From: Pseudoalteromonas galatheae
Lineage (GTDB): Bacteria; Pseudomonadota; Gammaproteobacteria; Enterobacterales; Alteromonadaceae
Reading direction: 5' to 3'
Assembly (NCBI RefSeq): GCF_005886105.2
Contig: NZ_PNCO02000001.1
Span: forward strand, 2,601,001 to 2,665,000
Length of the DNA: 64,000 nt
Shown: one piece after another, positions 8,832-18,372 of the stretch
Layout of the letters: every line of letters starts with the position of its first letter
Position numbering within the stretch: position 1 is the first letter of the stretch
Program-made: the position numbers and the translations under genes
Notes under the pieces: model-generated
The model's database searches: none
The model's input: only the letters and a program-made list of their open reading frames with translations
What the model was told of the DNA's origin: nothing

Positions 8832-9893
8832 ATGACTTGGGTTATCGTCGCGCTGTGTGGTTTTATCCTACTTGCTACGTTATTGCCACTTGCTAAACAT
8901 CCGCACTGGAGTGTTAGAGCAATGGAGTTCCCGCGACTTCAGCTCGTTGTTATTACTGCATTTACGCTACTGCTGTCCATTTTCTACCTTAATCTTCAAA
9001 GCGTAGCCGCGCTTGCTGTCATTTCTTTATTAGCCTGTTTAAGTTTTCAACTGTGGTGGATTTTACCCTACACCCCGCTTTGGCCAGTCGAGGTAAAAAA
9101 AGCGACAACCAATACTCACACAATCAGCCTAATCACCGCCAATGTACTGCAAACCAATCGACAGTTTAATCTGCTATTGGAGCAAGTCCGAGTACATCAA
9201 CCTGATATTTTAGTCACGTTAGAGAGTGATGAGATATGGGAGCAACAATTAGACTCGTTGTTAGATATACTGCCCTACAGCGTTAAATGCCCGCAATCAA
9301 ATTTATATGGCATGCATGTTTATTCTCGCTACCCGCTAGACGAGGCAAAATGTGAATATATCGTTGAAGAAGGTGTACCTTCGATTCATGCAAAACTCAA
9401 GATCGCTCCCCATATCATGATCCAAGCCCATTTTTTGCACCCAGCACCGCCAAGCCCCACCGAAAACGAAACGGCCATTGAGCGAGACGCAGAATTGGTG
9501 GTTGTCGCCAAACGCGTCATAAATGAGCCTTTGCCTACCATAGTCACTGGCGATCTCAATGATGTTGCTTGGTCTCCAACCACGAGATTATTTAGGAAAA
9601 TAAGTGGGCTTCTTGATCCACGAGTTGGCCGAGGCATGTTTAACACGTTTCATGCACAGTACCCGTTTACACGCTGGCCGCTGGATCATTTGTTTTCGAG
9701 TCACCACTTCACAGTAATCGATATTAAAAGGCTAGACAACATAGGGTCGGATCACTTTGCGCTTTATGCAAAACTCGCTTATCAACCGGTCAAAAATGAA
9801 GATGAAGCAGGACTTGAGCTGAAAAAGAAAGATATACATCGCAGCAAAGAAATTATTGAAAATGCCGTGGCAAAACCGAATTGCAAATTATGA
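8832..9893 (+). CDS. Membrane-anchored endonuclease/exonuclease/phosphatase-family protein
   Basis: 353 residues: three N-terminal transmembrane helices (about 1-85), then an EEP-fold hydrolase domain. Visible motifs are ITANVLQTNRQ (N-terminal Asn), LVTLESDE (metal Glu), VTGDLNDVAW (GDLN) and the terminal GSDHFAL histidine. EEP enzymes cleave phosphodiesters in nucleic acids or lipids, and membrane-anchored relatives of this type are widespread but undefined. ATG at 8832 is preferred because TGAGGA ends 5 bases before it; a TTG at 8817 is the alternative. It is probably monocistronic. Confidence 0.85.
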   Translation: MTWVIVALCGFILLATLLPLAKHPHWSVRAMEFPRLQLVVITAFTLLLSIFYLNLQSVAALAVISLLACLSFQLWWILPYTPLWPVEVKKATTNTHTISLITANVLQTNRQFNLLLEQVRVHQPDILVTLESDEIWEQQLDSLLDILPYSVKCPQSNLYGMHVYSRYPLDEAKCEYIVEEGVPSIHAKLKIAPHIMIQAHFLHPAPPSPTENETAIERDAELVVVAKRVINEPLPTIVTGDLNDVAWSPTTRLFRKISGLLDPRVGRGMFNTFHAQYPFTRWPLDHLFSSHHFTVIDIKRLDNIGSDHFALYAKLAYQPVKNEDEAGLELKKKDIHRSKEIIENAVAKPNCKL

Positions 9894-9956
9894 TCATGAG
9901 TTTAAGTACAGTAAGTGTGAACGAGTGCTAGAAATAGCGGTTTGTAGATAACTTCA

Positions 9957-9989
9957 GCTTGAAGCCAGCATCGTTCACTGACTTCAAGC
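9957..9989. terminator. Hairpin between convergent genes
   Basis: GCTTGAAG (9957-9964) pairs with CTTCAAGC (9982-9989) across a 17-base loop, between the EEP gene and the convergent DUF885 gene. No strong T-tract on either side, so it may be a weak bidirectional terminator. Confidence 0.35.
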
Positions 9990-10001
9990 CGAAAAGTATA
10001 T

Positions 10002-11870
10002 TTACGACTTCAGAGAATTAATCCAAGTCTTGATATCTTCTTCAACAAGCGCCATTGGCCTTGCGCCTTTTAGCAACACTACGTCGTGGAATGCTTTAAT
10101 ATCAAACTTATCACCTAGCTGCTGTTTAGCGTACTCTCTAAGTTCAACTAATTTAAGCATACCTAACTTATAACCAAGCGCTTGACCTGGCCAAGCGATA
10201 TAACGGTCGATAGCCGATACCACATCACTCATAGCCGTACCAGTTGCATCAGCAAAATAGGTGATCGCTTGGTCGCGTGTCCACTTTTTATAATGCAGGC
10301 CCGTATCAACCACCAGTCGAGCAGCACGATATGCCTCAGCTTGCAGGCGACCTAAGTCTCCAAAAGGGTCGTCCTTATACATCCCCATTTCGTAAGCCAA
10401 TAGCTCTGAATACAGCGCCCAGCCCTCAACATAACCATTAAATGAGGCATTTTGACGCATCAAACCAATTTCTGTTTGCAACATATTAAGCGCAATTTGG
10501 AAGTGGTGACCAGGGACCGCCTCATGATACGTTAAGGTTTTCATGCCAAAGCTTGGTACTGCTTTCATGTCTTTTAGGTTGATTGAAAATACCCCAGGAC
10601 GACTTCCATCAAGCGATGGACCGTTGTAGTAACCACCCGGTGCACCCGCTTCCACGGCTTTTGGTATACGTTTAACTTCAACAGGTTGCGGTGGAATAGT
10701 AGAAAAGTAATCTGGCGCTTTTTGTAAAATGCTCCCTATTTCACCACGCAAGAACGATAATAACGCTTCACGACCTTCGTCAGAATCCGCATATAAGAAT
10801 CTCGACTCTTCATTGAGCTGCTTCATCCGGTCGCCAACAGTGCCTTGTGAATAGCCGTTTTGCTTGAGGATTTCGTCCATACGCTTTGAAATACGCTCCA
10901 CCTCAGCAAGGCCAATTTGGTGGATCTCTTCCGCGCTCATATCAGAGTCCGCCAAATAGGTGATCTCATGCTGGTAGAAAGCTTCGCCATTTGGTTGGGC
11001 CCAAATACCGACATTTTCAGGCGCTTTACTCTCTAGAGCGTGCATAATCGCAGACACATTTTTAAATTCAGGATAAAGCTTTTGCTCAACAATTTGCGTT
11101 GCCTGTGCAACATAATCAGCGGCGGCTTTATCCGTAATACCGTCAAGATCTGCAAGTTTATCTTTAAACGATGCAACCAAAGGGTGTTCTGCACCACTTG
11201 GCGCCGTGAAGTTATCTAAATAGCCTAGCGTGTTTGGAAACAGTACTTTTGGTAAAATTACGCCTTTATTGGCATCCGCTTTTACCTTATTTGCAACTTG
11301 TTTCGTGACTTCAACAAAGGCATGTAGGCGCGCAACATAGTCTTTTGCATCTTGCTCACTCTCTATTCCATGCTGGTCTTTAAGCACATTTGGAATATCC
11401 AGCAATGGGCCGGACAATTGGTTAACAATATATGGCAGGTGTCCGCCCCAAGTATCAATATAACCTGCCGAGAAGCCTTTATCCCCAGCATAATAACATG
11501 CAATAACTTCATTTACTTTAAGGTGCAACAAGTCGTCAGCGTTCGCCACGCCCGATTGTAATTGTTTTAATTTATCTGCGGCTGCGTTCATATCCACCTG
11601 AAGCGCCTGCATTCCGACAACCGAGTAATCCGGTAGTCTATTAGCATAGTGACCATATTCACTACTTGATAATTTAAGCGAAGTGGCAAGCGCGGGTTGG
11701 TGGTTAATAAATTGCTTGGTGTACTGCTCTACGACTTTGTCGATTTCTGCACGAGAGAGAGTTGGTTCAGTGGTTTTAGCAACAGATATCGTTTCTGTTG
11801 TTGGCTTGTCTTGAGCACATCCGCTCAAACCTAGCACGACAGAGAGTGCTACCACGCTTATTTTATTCAT
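10002..11870 (-). CDS. DUF885-family lipoprotein peptidase
   Basis: A 622-residue protein with a lipoprotein signal (VVLGLSGC, Cys about residue 18), so anchored at the cell envelope. The DUF885 domain carries the zinc-protease-like signature HEAVPGHH at 449-456 and a later NASFNGYVEGWALYSE segment, typical of the family. Related proteins are annotated as dipeptidyl or oligopeptide hydrolases; the exact reaction is not established. Length agrees with the family (about 600). It has its own promoter region and no operon partner. It contributes to a peptide-degradation theme together with the M35 protease nearby. Confidence 0.87.
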   Translation of the reverse strand: MNKISVVALSVVLGLSGCAQDKPTTETISVAKTTEPTLSRAEIDKVVEQYTKQFINHQPALATSLKLSSSEYGHYANRLPDYSVVGMQALQVDMNAAADKLKQLQSGVANADDLLHLKVNEVIACYYAGDKGFSAGYIDTWGGHLPYIVNQLSGPLLDIPNVLKDQHGIESEQDAKDYVARLHAFVEVTKQVANKVKADANKGVILPKVLFPNTLGYLDNFTAPSGAEHPLVASFKDKLADLDGITDKAAADYVAQATQIVEQKLYPEFKNVSAIMHALESKAPENVGIWAQPNGEAFYQHEITYLADSDMSAEEIHQIGLAEVERISKRMDEILKQNGYSQGTVGDRMKQLNEESRFLYADSDEGREALLSFLRGEIGSILQKAPDYFSTIPPQPVEVKRIPKAVEAGAPGGYYNGPSLDGSRPGVFSINLKDMKAVPSFGMKTLTYHEAVPGHHFQIALNMLQTEIGLMRQNASFNGYVEGWALYSELLAYEMGMYKDDPFGDLGRLQAEAYRAARLVVDTGLHYKKWTRDQAITYFADATGTAMSDVVSAIDRYIAWPGQALGYKLGMLKLVELREYAKQQLGDKFDIKAFHDVVLLKGARPMALVEEDIKTWINSLKS

Positions 11871-12115
11871 TATTACGCCGCTCCATTAGGGTTGTTGTCA
11901 AAGCTAAAAATACCAGTGCAGATCTGGTTGCTGATGGAATAGTCATACCAATTTGAAAAAGCAAATGGATATAAGCACTTTATTCAGAAATGAAGTGCTC
12001 ATGCTATTCTCATAGATGCAACTACAAGTAACATATTTGCGTTTTTGTTACAGCTATAAAAGACGGAAAATTGCGAATTAATTGACTTTTCCCGCACTTT
12101 TGCAAACTAATTTGC

Positions 12116-12802
12116 TTAGCTTTCGAGCACTAGAGATTTTGGCGTGTCGACGCATTCCGGTGGTAACTCAACGATAATACGCTGTACACGACCTGTTGAC
12201 TTGTCAAACAAAAAGCAAGCGTGTGGCCTTTGCTCCAGCTGTAAACTGATGGTGATACTCAAACTTTTAGGTAAAGCCTGCGCTATCACATCTCTCGACG
12301 CTTCTGTAAAGAGTACTGATTCAGGGGTAAATTGATAAAACTGCCCAAACTGTAAATCACAATGCTCACCTTGCTGTAAGTCCTTCCTATATTCATATTG
12401 GTAGAGCTTGCATCCACAACCTGGGCCAAAATAATTGGTCGTCAATGCCGTAAAATTATAGTCCCGTGCCTGCGGAACAAAGCAGTGTTGAGAGCCCCGC
12501 TTTGGTGTTGGATGCCAAATCTGTGCACATACTTTAAAAAATGGTCGTTTATTTTCATAAAGTACATAAAGATCATCATTGTCCAACATCCCTCGAACGT
12601 GGTGCTGGTAGTCACTGCTACTCGCCACTTGTGCCGCGAGAAATTGCTTATTTTGTGATAGTCGATACAACATTTCAGCAAGTAGTCTTAGCGTACTGTC
12701 ATCCAAGCAGTCTGGACCAGTATATAAGCTAGAAACGCAATTAATAAAATCACTAAAATTAATTGCCCCATGACTATAAAAGTTATCGAATTGGCGTGCC
12801 AT
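12116..12802 (-). CDS. Unrecognised 228-residue cytoplasmic protein
   Basis: Not confidently recognised. It has a good ribosome-binding site (AAGGAAG, 4-7 bases upstream), no signal peptide and no membrane segment. The N-terminal third is helical (SDFINCVSSLYTGPDCLDD), the rest beta-rich with TNYFGPGCGCKLYQYEY, LLFT-like strands and a late SLSITISLQLEQRP strand, a pattern that would suit a cupin-like barrel. Seven or more cysteines and a GPGCGC motif could suggest metal binding, but no classical cupin histidine pair is clear. It is flanked by gaps on both sides and could be an accessory gene. Confidence 0.6.
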   Translation of the reverse strand: MARQFDNFYSHGAINFSDFINCVSSLYTGPDCLDDSTLRLLAEMLYRLSQNKQFLAAQVASSSDYQHHVRGMLDNDDLYVLYENKRPFFKVCAQIWHPTPKRGSQHCFVPQARDYNFTALTTNYFGPGCGCKLYQYEYRKDLQQGEHCDLQFGQFYQFTPESVLFTEASRDVIAQALPKSLSITISLQLEQRPHACFLFDKSTGRVQRIIVELPPECVDTPKSLVLES

Positions 12803-13211
12803 ATTTCTTCCTTGTGTTTGAGCGTTTTAGTCAGACGAATAGTGAGTACGTCAGCTAAAATTCGTATTTTTTAAAACAGAAACTTGCATATATCCGATTG
12901 CAAACTGCGCTGCTTTTTTCTTAGTCCCTAATTAAAGCTAATGCAGACTGGGGAGAACGCAACAAATTAATTACAATTTTAGTGACAGCCTAGTTAAGAC
13001 TATTAATGAGATGAGTCAGAGATGGCAGTTTAGAGTTTATACGCTATACAGAGCGTAAGTGAAGCATGAGTAGATATCATAAAAACTTCATGCAAATTTA
13101 TGCACTTAACACTACGCGCAACAAAGACTGAGCCGAGCGCAATATTTATATTAATTTTTCATCGTTTCGAATGACATTAATCAGCAAAACAAGATAAATT
13201 ACGATCCAAAC
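12803..13211. other. Gene-poor spacer
   Basis: 409 bases without a supportable gene, RNA or terminator. It contains the promoter region of the 228-residue gene on its left and the 3' side of a small membrane peptide gene on its right. Confidence 0.45.
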
Positions 13212-13382
13212 TTACTTAGGTTCGGACTCGGTAATCACCTCGTCTTGGCTAAACATCTCAGCCTGAGTTGCTTGAGATGAGATGCTATGAGCATCAGTTG
13301 TTAACGTTAAAATAACAAACAATACTGTCATCACTGCAAATGCAATATTGACCGTTTTCCCTAAAAAGCGTGTTTTTAGCAT
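13212..13382 (-). CDS. Small single-helix secreted or membrane peptide
   Basis: A 56-residue product: basic N-terminus (MLKTRFLGKTVN), one hydrophobic helix (about 11-29, IAFAVMTVLFVILTLTT) then an acidic tail with SQDEVITESEPK. The start at 13382 has AGGAG 8-10 bases upstream, better than the longer reading from 13406. It could be a signal peptide with a short mature peptide, or a small inner-membrane protein. No family is recognised. Good initiation signals and sensible topology argue that it is real. Confidence 0.5.
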   Translation of the reverse strand: MLKTRFLGKTVNIAFAVMTVLFVILTLTTDAHSISSQATQAEMFSQDEVITESEPK

Positions 13383-13516
13383 CACGATTTCTCCTAACAT
13401 TATCACTACTAAGCTTAGTCGAAATCGTGAGCAAAAAGGTTTAATTCAAACAAAAAAATAATTTACTTAATGCAATTATCGAAACCTACGGGTTTATGTG
13501 CTAGCCAACATTCGAG

Positions 13517-13981
13517 TTAATTGGTTTTAACGTCTTGATAAGCTTGAGTTCCCCATAATGGCACTGTTGATAAGCTATGCTTAAAGCTACCAGAGGTTTC
13601 CTTAGTGGTATAGGCTAAGTACATCAAGGTTTGGTTTTTTGCATCAAAGATCCTTCTCACTTTCATTGATTTAAAAAATACACTTTTTGATTTTTTAAAT
13701 ACCACTTCGCCAGAGTCACTTTTATCTATATTCGCTAGCATTGCAGGTGTTATTTCGCTCGTTTGACGACAAGAGATAGAGCTATCGCTTGGGTCCGAAA
13801 AACTCAAGTCGTCTTCAACACTCGCCACATGACAGGTCACACCCGTTACAACAGGGTCAACCATAGAGTCCAGCTTTATATCTTTGAGCGTAAATAGACC
13901 TAGTGACACATCACCAACTTCACTGTCAGAGCAACCAAGTAACGTACAAGATGCCAACAATGCAAACATCAGCTTTTTCAT
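13517..13981 (-). CDS. creA: CreA-family lipoprotein
   Basis: A 154-residue envelope protein of the CreA family (E. coli 157 residues, function unknown). Shared features are the DPVVTGVTCHVAS segment, the second conserved Cys (SSISCRQT), GEVVFKKSKSVFFKSMKV, RIFDAKNQTLMYLAYT and the SLSTVPLW ending. Here the leader ends in LLGC, a lipobox, so the protein is probably lipid-anchored rather than free in the periplasm as in E. coli. AAGGAA precedes the ATG. It is not linked to creBCD, as is usual outside enterobacteria. Confidence 0.9.
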   Translation of the reverse strand: MKKLMFALLASCTLLGCSDSEVGDVSLGLFTLKDIKLDSMVDPVVTGVTCHVASVEDDLSFSDPSDSSISCRQTSEITPAMLANIDKSDSGEVVFKKSKSVFFKSMKVRRIFDAKNQTLMYLAYTTKETSGSFKHSLSTVPLWGTQAYQDVKTN

Positions 13982-14321
13982 TGTTTTTCCTTAAGATAAT
14001 CGACGTACAAAAGAAACATACGGAGTTAATACTCTAAGCTATTTGAAAATTTTCGCAAACCATCTCACTTGAAAAAGAAATAACCATTCAAAAAAACAAA
14101 ATAATTATTCACAAAACAAGAATAAGCATGTTAGCATGCGCCGCAGTTTCAAGGTGGCTAAATTTACCTAAACCATGAACAAAACATGGCAAGTCAATTC
14201 ACCACCGGTTGTATGAAATTCTTTCTAAACTCGGGACAGAAATGCACCGCCTGCATAGTTACCCACTTCTAAAGATTGAAATTTCGTCATGTTTAATTCT
14301 TAATTTGAGGTTTCACCATTC
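13982..14321. other. Leader region of the TonB receptor gene
   Basis: 340 A+T-rich bases between creA and the receptor. A perfect Fur-box match was not found. Nothing beyond a likely promoter and long leader is supported. Confidence 0.4.
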
Positions 14322-16769
14322 ATGAGTAAGCTCCATCCAAGCTTAGTCGCACTAGCAGTTAGTTCGAGTTTTTTTGTTGTTAATCAATCACAAGCTGAAG
14401 AAAGTAAGATTCAAGAAAAGTCAATTGAACGAATTCAAGTAACAGCCACTCGGCGCGCCGGCACAGTTCAAGAAGCGCCATTAAACATTACTGCCGTCGA
14501 TAGCGATGTGATGAGCGACCAAAATATTGGCGACCTTGAAGATGTAGCAAGATGGGTTCCTGGTTTGACAATCACAGAACAAGGTGGCCGTGAGGGCTCA
14601 CCTATTATTGTTCGTGGCTTGAATACTAATTCGTCGGAACGTGCCTCTGACTCGGGCACTGTAGCAACTTACCTCGGCGAAATTCCAATCAACGTAGATT
14701 TGCGACTAACCGATATCGAGCGTGTTGAAGTCTTAATCGGCCCACAAGGTACGCTATACGGTGCAGGTACGCTTGGTGGTGCGATTAGAACCATGCTAAA
14801 AGCACCTGTGCTTGATGTCATTGAGGGCAAACTCAGTGGCGACGTATTCAGTATCGATGAAAGTGACAGTAACGGTCATGAAATCGGTGCTGTCTTCAAT
14901 ATGCCTATAGCGATGGATGAGTTGGCCGTTCGTGCGAGCATTAACCGCTATCACAACCCCGGCTTTATGGATTATAGCTATGTGGTTAAGCAAGCTGGCG
15001 TTTCAAACCCAGACCCCGACTGGTCCAATGCTGAGAATGTTAAAGCGAATATCAACTCAGTGGCGGATGCAAATGATGAGACCATTACCACCACGCGTGT
15101 TTCTCTACGTTGGTTGGTGAGTGAGAATATCGATACCACACTGAACTATTTCCATCAAAAACAAGAAAATGGTGCTAACTCGATTTCACAGTATCAAAGC
15201 CTTGGCGCACAACACCCGCTTGCCGACTCTATTAAACCATACGAGTCAGCCTATCGCGTGCTTGAACCTAATGAACAAGAAGACGACCTGCTTAGCCTTG
15301 AAATCAACGCCGATTTAGAGTTTGCTGATTTAGTTTCGGCATCCGGTTGGTCAAGCAAAGAACAGCAAGGCCAACGAGATCAAACCGATCTCCTTTATGA
15401 TATTTGGCCAGGTTACGCGGACTTTCCTAGTTTTACCGCTTTGACTAAAGACACCACAGATCAAGACACGTTTACCCAAGAGATCCGGTTAGTCTCTAAA
15501 GGGGATGACGCACTAAATTGGATTGCAGGGGTATATTACAGCAAACAGGAAATTAGCTCGGACGATAGAGAGTACACGCCAGGGCTCACGGAGTTTTGGG
15601 GCGACGAAATCAACAATATTGAGCAAGATCTTGAATATATTGCACTGACCAATGCCACCAGCAAAGAGTCAGCATTGTTTGGCGAAATTGGCTATGCATT
15701 TTCAGATGATTTTAATATCACAGTGGGCGCTCGTTTCTATCGCTATGATGTTAAAACTGAGTCAGCGGCTGAAACCCCGCTCTATTCTGGTGGCCTGCCA
15801 AGCCTTGAGCAAATTTCATTTGAACAAGTCAGTGCCAAAGACAATGGTAGTTTGTTTAAATTTAATGCCAATTACACTTGGCAAGATGGACTGCTGACGT
15901 ACTTCACTGTCAGTGAAGGATTTAGGTTAGGCGGTGGCAACGGTTTGGAGTCCTGTCCAGAAACACTACCTGAGCAACAGATCATCTGTGCACTGCCGCA
16001 TGAGCTTAGCTATAAACCAGATACCACCACTAATTATGAGCTGGGATTAAAATCTACATGGCTGAATAACAAGCTGCATTTTAATGCCGCATTATTCAGT
16101 GTTGATTGGGAAGATGCACAGATCTCATCCGTGACGGTAAACGGTCAAGAGATCATTACCTCCAATGCAGGCTCTGCGAACTCTACTGGTATCGAGTTAT
16201 CAACCCGCGCTATGTTGAACGACCATTGGACGGTGTATGCAACCTATTCTTATGCAAAAGCACAGCTAACTGATGATGCACCAGCCCTGTTTGCGGTATT
16301 CAAAGAAGGTGACTATAGCGCTGAAGAAATCGCGCTTTACCAGCCGTATTATGACGGTACAGACGGCGACCGCTTACCTGGCGCCCCAAAACAGCAGTTC
16401 TCATTCGGTTTAAGCTACGAACAAGAAGTGTTCGACGACAAAATGCTTAACGTTAATTATGGAGTAACCGCACAGAGTGACGTATACACGAAAGTCGGAC
16501 TCAAAGCTGACGGAGAGGTATTACCAGGATTTGCCTTGTCTAACCTCAGTGCGAAGCTTTCAAGCGAGCAATGGGCCGTCACTTTTTATGTCGACAACCT
16601 GTTTGACAAATTTGCTTTCACCTCGGTAAGACGCGACAAGTCTTGGGCTGGTGAAGCTAAATTCGCGGCGTTAAACAAAGCCTTGCCTGAGCAGCAGCGA
16701 GTGTACGGACACTATGTCACAACACCTCGTACCGTTGGGGTCAAGCTTAACTACCAGTTTGAGTTATAA
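14322..16769 (+). CDS. TonB-dependent outer-membrane receptor
   Basis: An 815-residue gated beta-barrel: signal peptide (about 1-25), TonB box region IERIQVTATRR, plug domain with PGLTITEQGGREGSPIIVRG and RVEVLIGPQGTLYG, then the 22-strand barrel ending GVKLNYQFEL. It imports a large ligand using proton-motive force through TonB. The plug/barrel type resembles receptors not limited to siderophores; no iron-uptake genes are near. The downstream TPR-sulfotransferase and lipoprotein genes on the same strand suggest a functional unit, although a hairpin terminator separates them. Ligand unknown. Confidence 0.93.
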   Translation: MSKLHPSLVALAVSSSFFVVNQSQAEESKIQEKSIERIQVTATRRAGTVQEAPLNITAVDSDVMSDQNIGDLEDVARWVPGLTITEQGGREGSPIIVRGLNTNSSERASDSGTVATYLGEIPINVDLRLTDIERVEVLIGPQGTLYGAGTLGGAIRTMLKAPVLDVIEGKLSGDVFSIDESDSNGHEIGAVFNMPIAMDELAVRASINRYHNPGFMDYSYVVKQAGVSNPDPDWSNAENVKANINSVADANDETITTTRVSLRWLVSENIDTTLNYFHQKQENGANSISQYQSLGAQHPLADSIKPYESAYRVLEPNEQEDDLLSLEINADLEFADLVSASGWSSKEQQGQRDQTDLLYDIWPGYADFPSFTALTKDTTDQDTFTQEIRLVSKGDDALNWIAGVYYSKQEISSDDREYTPGLTEFWGDEINNIEQDLEYIALTNATSKESALFGEIGYAFSDDFNITVGARFYRYDVKTESAAETPLYSGGLPSLEQISFEQVSAKDNGSLFKFNANYTWQDGLLTYFTVSEGFRLGGGNGLESCPETLPEQQIICALPHELSYKPDTTTNYELGLKSTWLNNKLHFNAALFSVDWEDAQISSVTVNGQEIITSNAGSANSTGIELSTRAMLNDHWTVYATYSYAKAQLTDDAPALFAVFKEGDYSAEEIALYQPYYDGTDGDRLPGAPKQQFSFGLSYEQEVFDDKMLNVNYGVTAQSDVYTKVGLKADGEVLPGFALSNLSAKLSSEQWAVTFYVDNLFDKFAFTSVRRDKSWAGEAKFAALNKALPEQQRVYGHYVTTPRTVGVKLNYQFEL

Positions 16770-16787
16770 TCAGCAAAAAACTAAAAT

Positions 16788-16815
16788 AGAGAGTGAAGTT
16801 ACCTTCACTCTCTTT
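16788..16815 (+). terminator. Hairpin after the TonB receptor gene
   Basis: An 11-bp perfect stem, AGAGAGTGAAG (16788-16798) with CTTCACTCTCT (16803-16813), loop TTAC, followed by a short TTT. It sits 18 bases after the receptor stop and just before the sulfotransferase gene, so it may attenuate rather than fully stop transcription. Confidence 0.6.
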
Positions 16816-16823
16816 ACGTTGCG

Positions 16824-18308
16824 ATGACATCATACAATCAGATCCAAAGCTATATTCAACAGCGTCAATTTCAAGCGGCGCATCACGCATTAGTCGCTCG
16901 CATTAATACCAATGCCAACGATCACCACGCGTACGCCTTATTGGCCGAATTGAATATCGCTCTCGGTAACCTCAGCAAAGCACTAAAAATTTACGACAAG
17001 TGCCTAAGTTTATTTCCCTGCGCATTTTACTCATTGAGCGCTGCCAAACTTGCGCTGTTCACACAATCACCATTAGCTGCAAAGCGCTATATACAGCATT
17101 TGCTAGGCAGCACACAATTGTCGGGATCTGAGCACGATACCCTCGCAAATATATTACTGAGATTAAATCAATATACTGACGCTGGTTGGCATTTTAGCCA
17201 TGCCTATACACACTCACCACACTGTCCTGAAATCGCGCTCAACTATGCAATGCATTTAAAGATGTCTGGTGAATTAGCACAAGCGCGGACACTGCTTGCC
17301 TCTTTAGTGCAAGCAAACCCAAGTAATGCAAAGTGCCAGTTAGCCTACTCAGAGCTTACTCCTGTAGAATTAGCATCGACTCGCATCACTCAATTAGCAA
17401 CTGAAATAACAGCGCAAACTACACCACTTGCATTACAGCGGCTTCACCATGCACTGGCACTCGAATACGAAAAGCAGGAAAATTATCCCAAGGCATGGCA
17501 AAGCTTTATTGCCAGTAAACAAGCGGTCAGTGCAGAGGTCTCCTATTCATCTAAACAAATGACAGGCTATTTTCAATCACTTCGTAAACTTCTCGACAAA
17601 CCTATTGAATTTGCACCGGAGCAAACGCTTGCACCAATATTTGTCGTTGGGCTGCCGCGCTCAGGCACTAGCCTGATGGAGCAAATTTTAGCGCAATTGC
17701 TGTTACAACCGCTGGGAGAGACCAGTATATTGCCTCAAGCACTTAGGGTTTGTCATGACTATAACAGCAATATTCAACATCTCAGCCGCGCCTATGAAGA
17801 GGCTAACGCCATTGGGCAATATCGTCTCTTTAGCTCACAATCCGTTGATGGTGAGCAACGTTTTATAGACAAACAACCATTTCATTTTTTCTTTATCGAT
17901 TTGCTCGCAAAGGCGTTTCCACGCGCGAAGTTTGTCGTGATGAAGCGAAACAGAACAGATACTTGTATCGCAAACTTCCGTCAACTATATCAAACGAACA
18001 GTCCCTTTCATGGCTACTCATACCGGATACAAGATATTCAAGCTATGTATGATGATACTTATACGTTTTTGCAAGATGCTGCACAAAAACATCCGACTCA
18101 AATTAAGTTTGTGAATTATGAATCGCTGGTAGAAAAGCCTCAGGCTGTGATGAGAGAAGTCTGTCGATTTCTCGAGTTGGATTGGCAAGACGGCGCACTT
18201 CACTTTTATAAGCAGGGTTATTACTCAGCAACAGCCAGCAAAATGCAGATCAGACAGCCATTAAATAACTCCAGTGTGGGTAAATATCGAAATACATACT
18301 CCATCTAG
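16824..18308 (+). CDS. TPR-repeat sulfotransferase
   Basis: 494 residues: about six tetratricopeptide-type repeats in the first ~210 residues, then a PAPS-dependent sulfotransferase domain. The 5'-phosphosulfate loop is GLPRSGT (276-282), and the 3'-phosphate region is seen in FVVMKRNRTDTCIANFRQ. This is the Sulfotransferase_3 type common in marine Proteobacteria. The TPRs presumably hold a protein or peptide acceptor. ATG at 16824 has no clear ribosome-binding site and lies just past the receptor terminator hairpin, so coupling to the receptor is uncertain. The substrate is unknown. Confidence 0.87.
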   Translation: MTSYNQIQSYIQQRQFQAAHHALVARINTNANDHHAYALLAELNIALGNLSKALKIYDKCLSLFPCAFYSLSAAKLALFTQSPLAAKRYIQHLLGSTQLSGSEHDTLANILLRLNQYTDAGWHFSHAYTHSPHCPEIALNYAMHLKMSGELAQARTLLASLVQANPSNAKCQLAYSELTPVELASTRITQLATEITAQTTPLALQRLHHALALEYEKQENYPKAWQSFIASKQAVSAEVSYSSKQMTGYFQSLRKLLDKPIEFAPEQTLAPIFVVGLPRSGTSLMEQILAQLLLQPLGETSILPQALRVCHDYNSNIQHLSRAYEEANAIGQYRLFSSQSVDGEQRFIDKQPFHFFFIDLLAKAFPRAKFVVMKRNRTDTCIANFRQLYQTNSPFHGYSYRIQDIQAMYDDTYTFLQDAAQKHPTQIKFVNYESLVEKPQAVMREVCRFLELDWQDGALHFYKQGYYSATASKMQIRQPLNNSSVGKYRNTYSI

Positions 18309-18372
18309 GAATATTGCTCCACTTCCGTGATGGTGCTAACGTTAAGCAAAAGGACTACAAAATAATAACGAT

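Noticed and set aside
14041..14120. Fur box before the TonB receptor
   Set aside because: A+T-rich stretch only; too few matches to the 19-bp Fur consensus.
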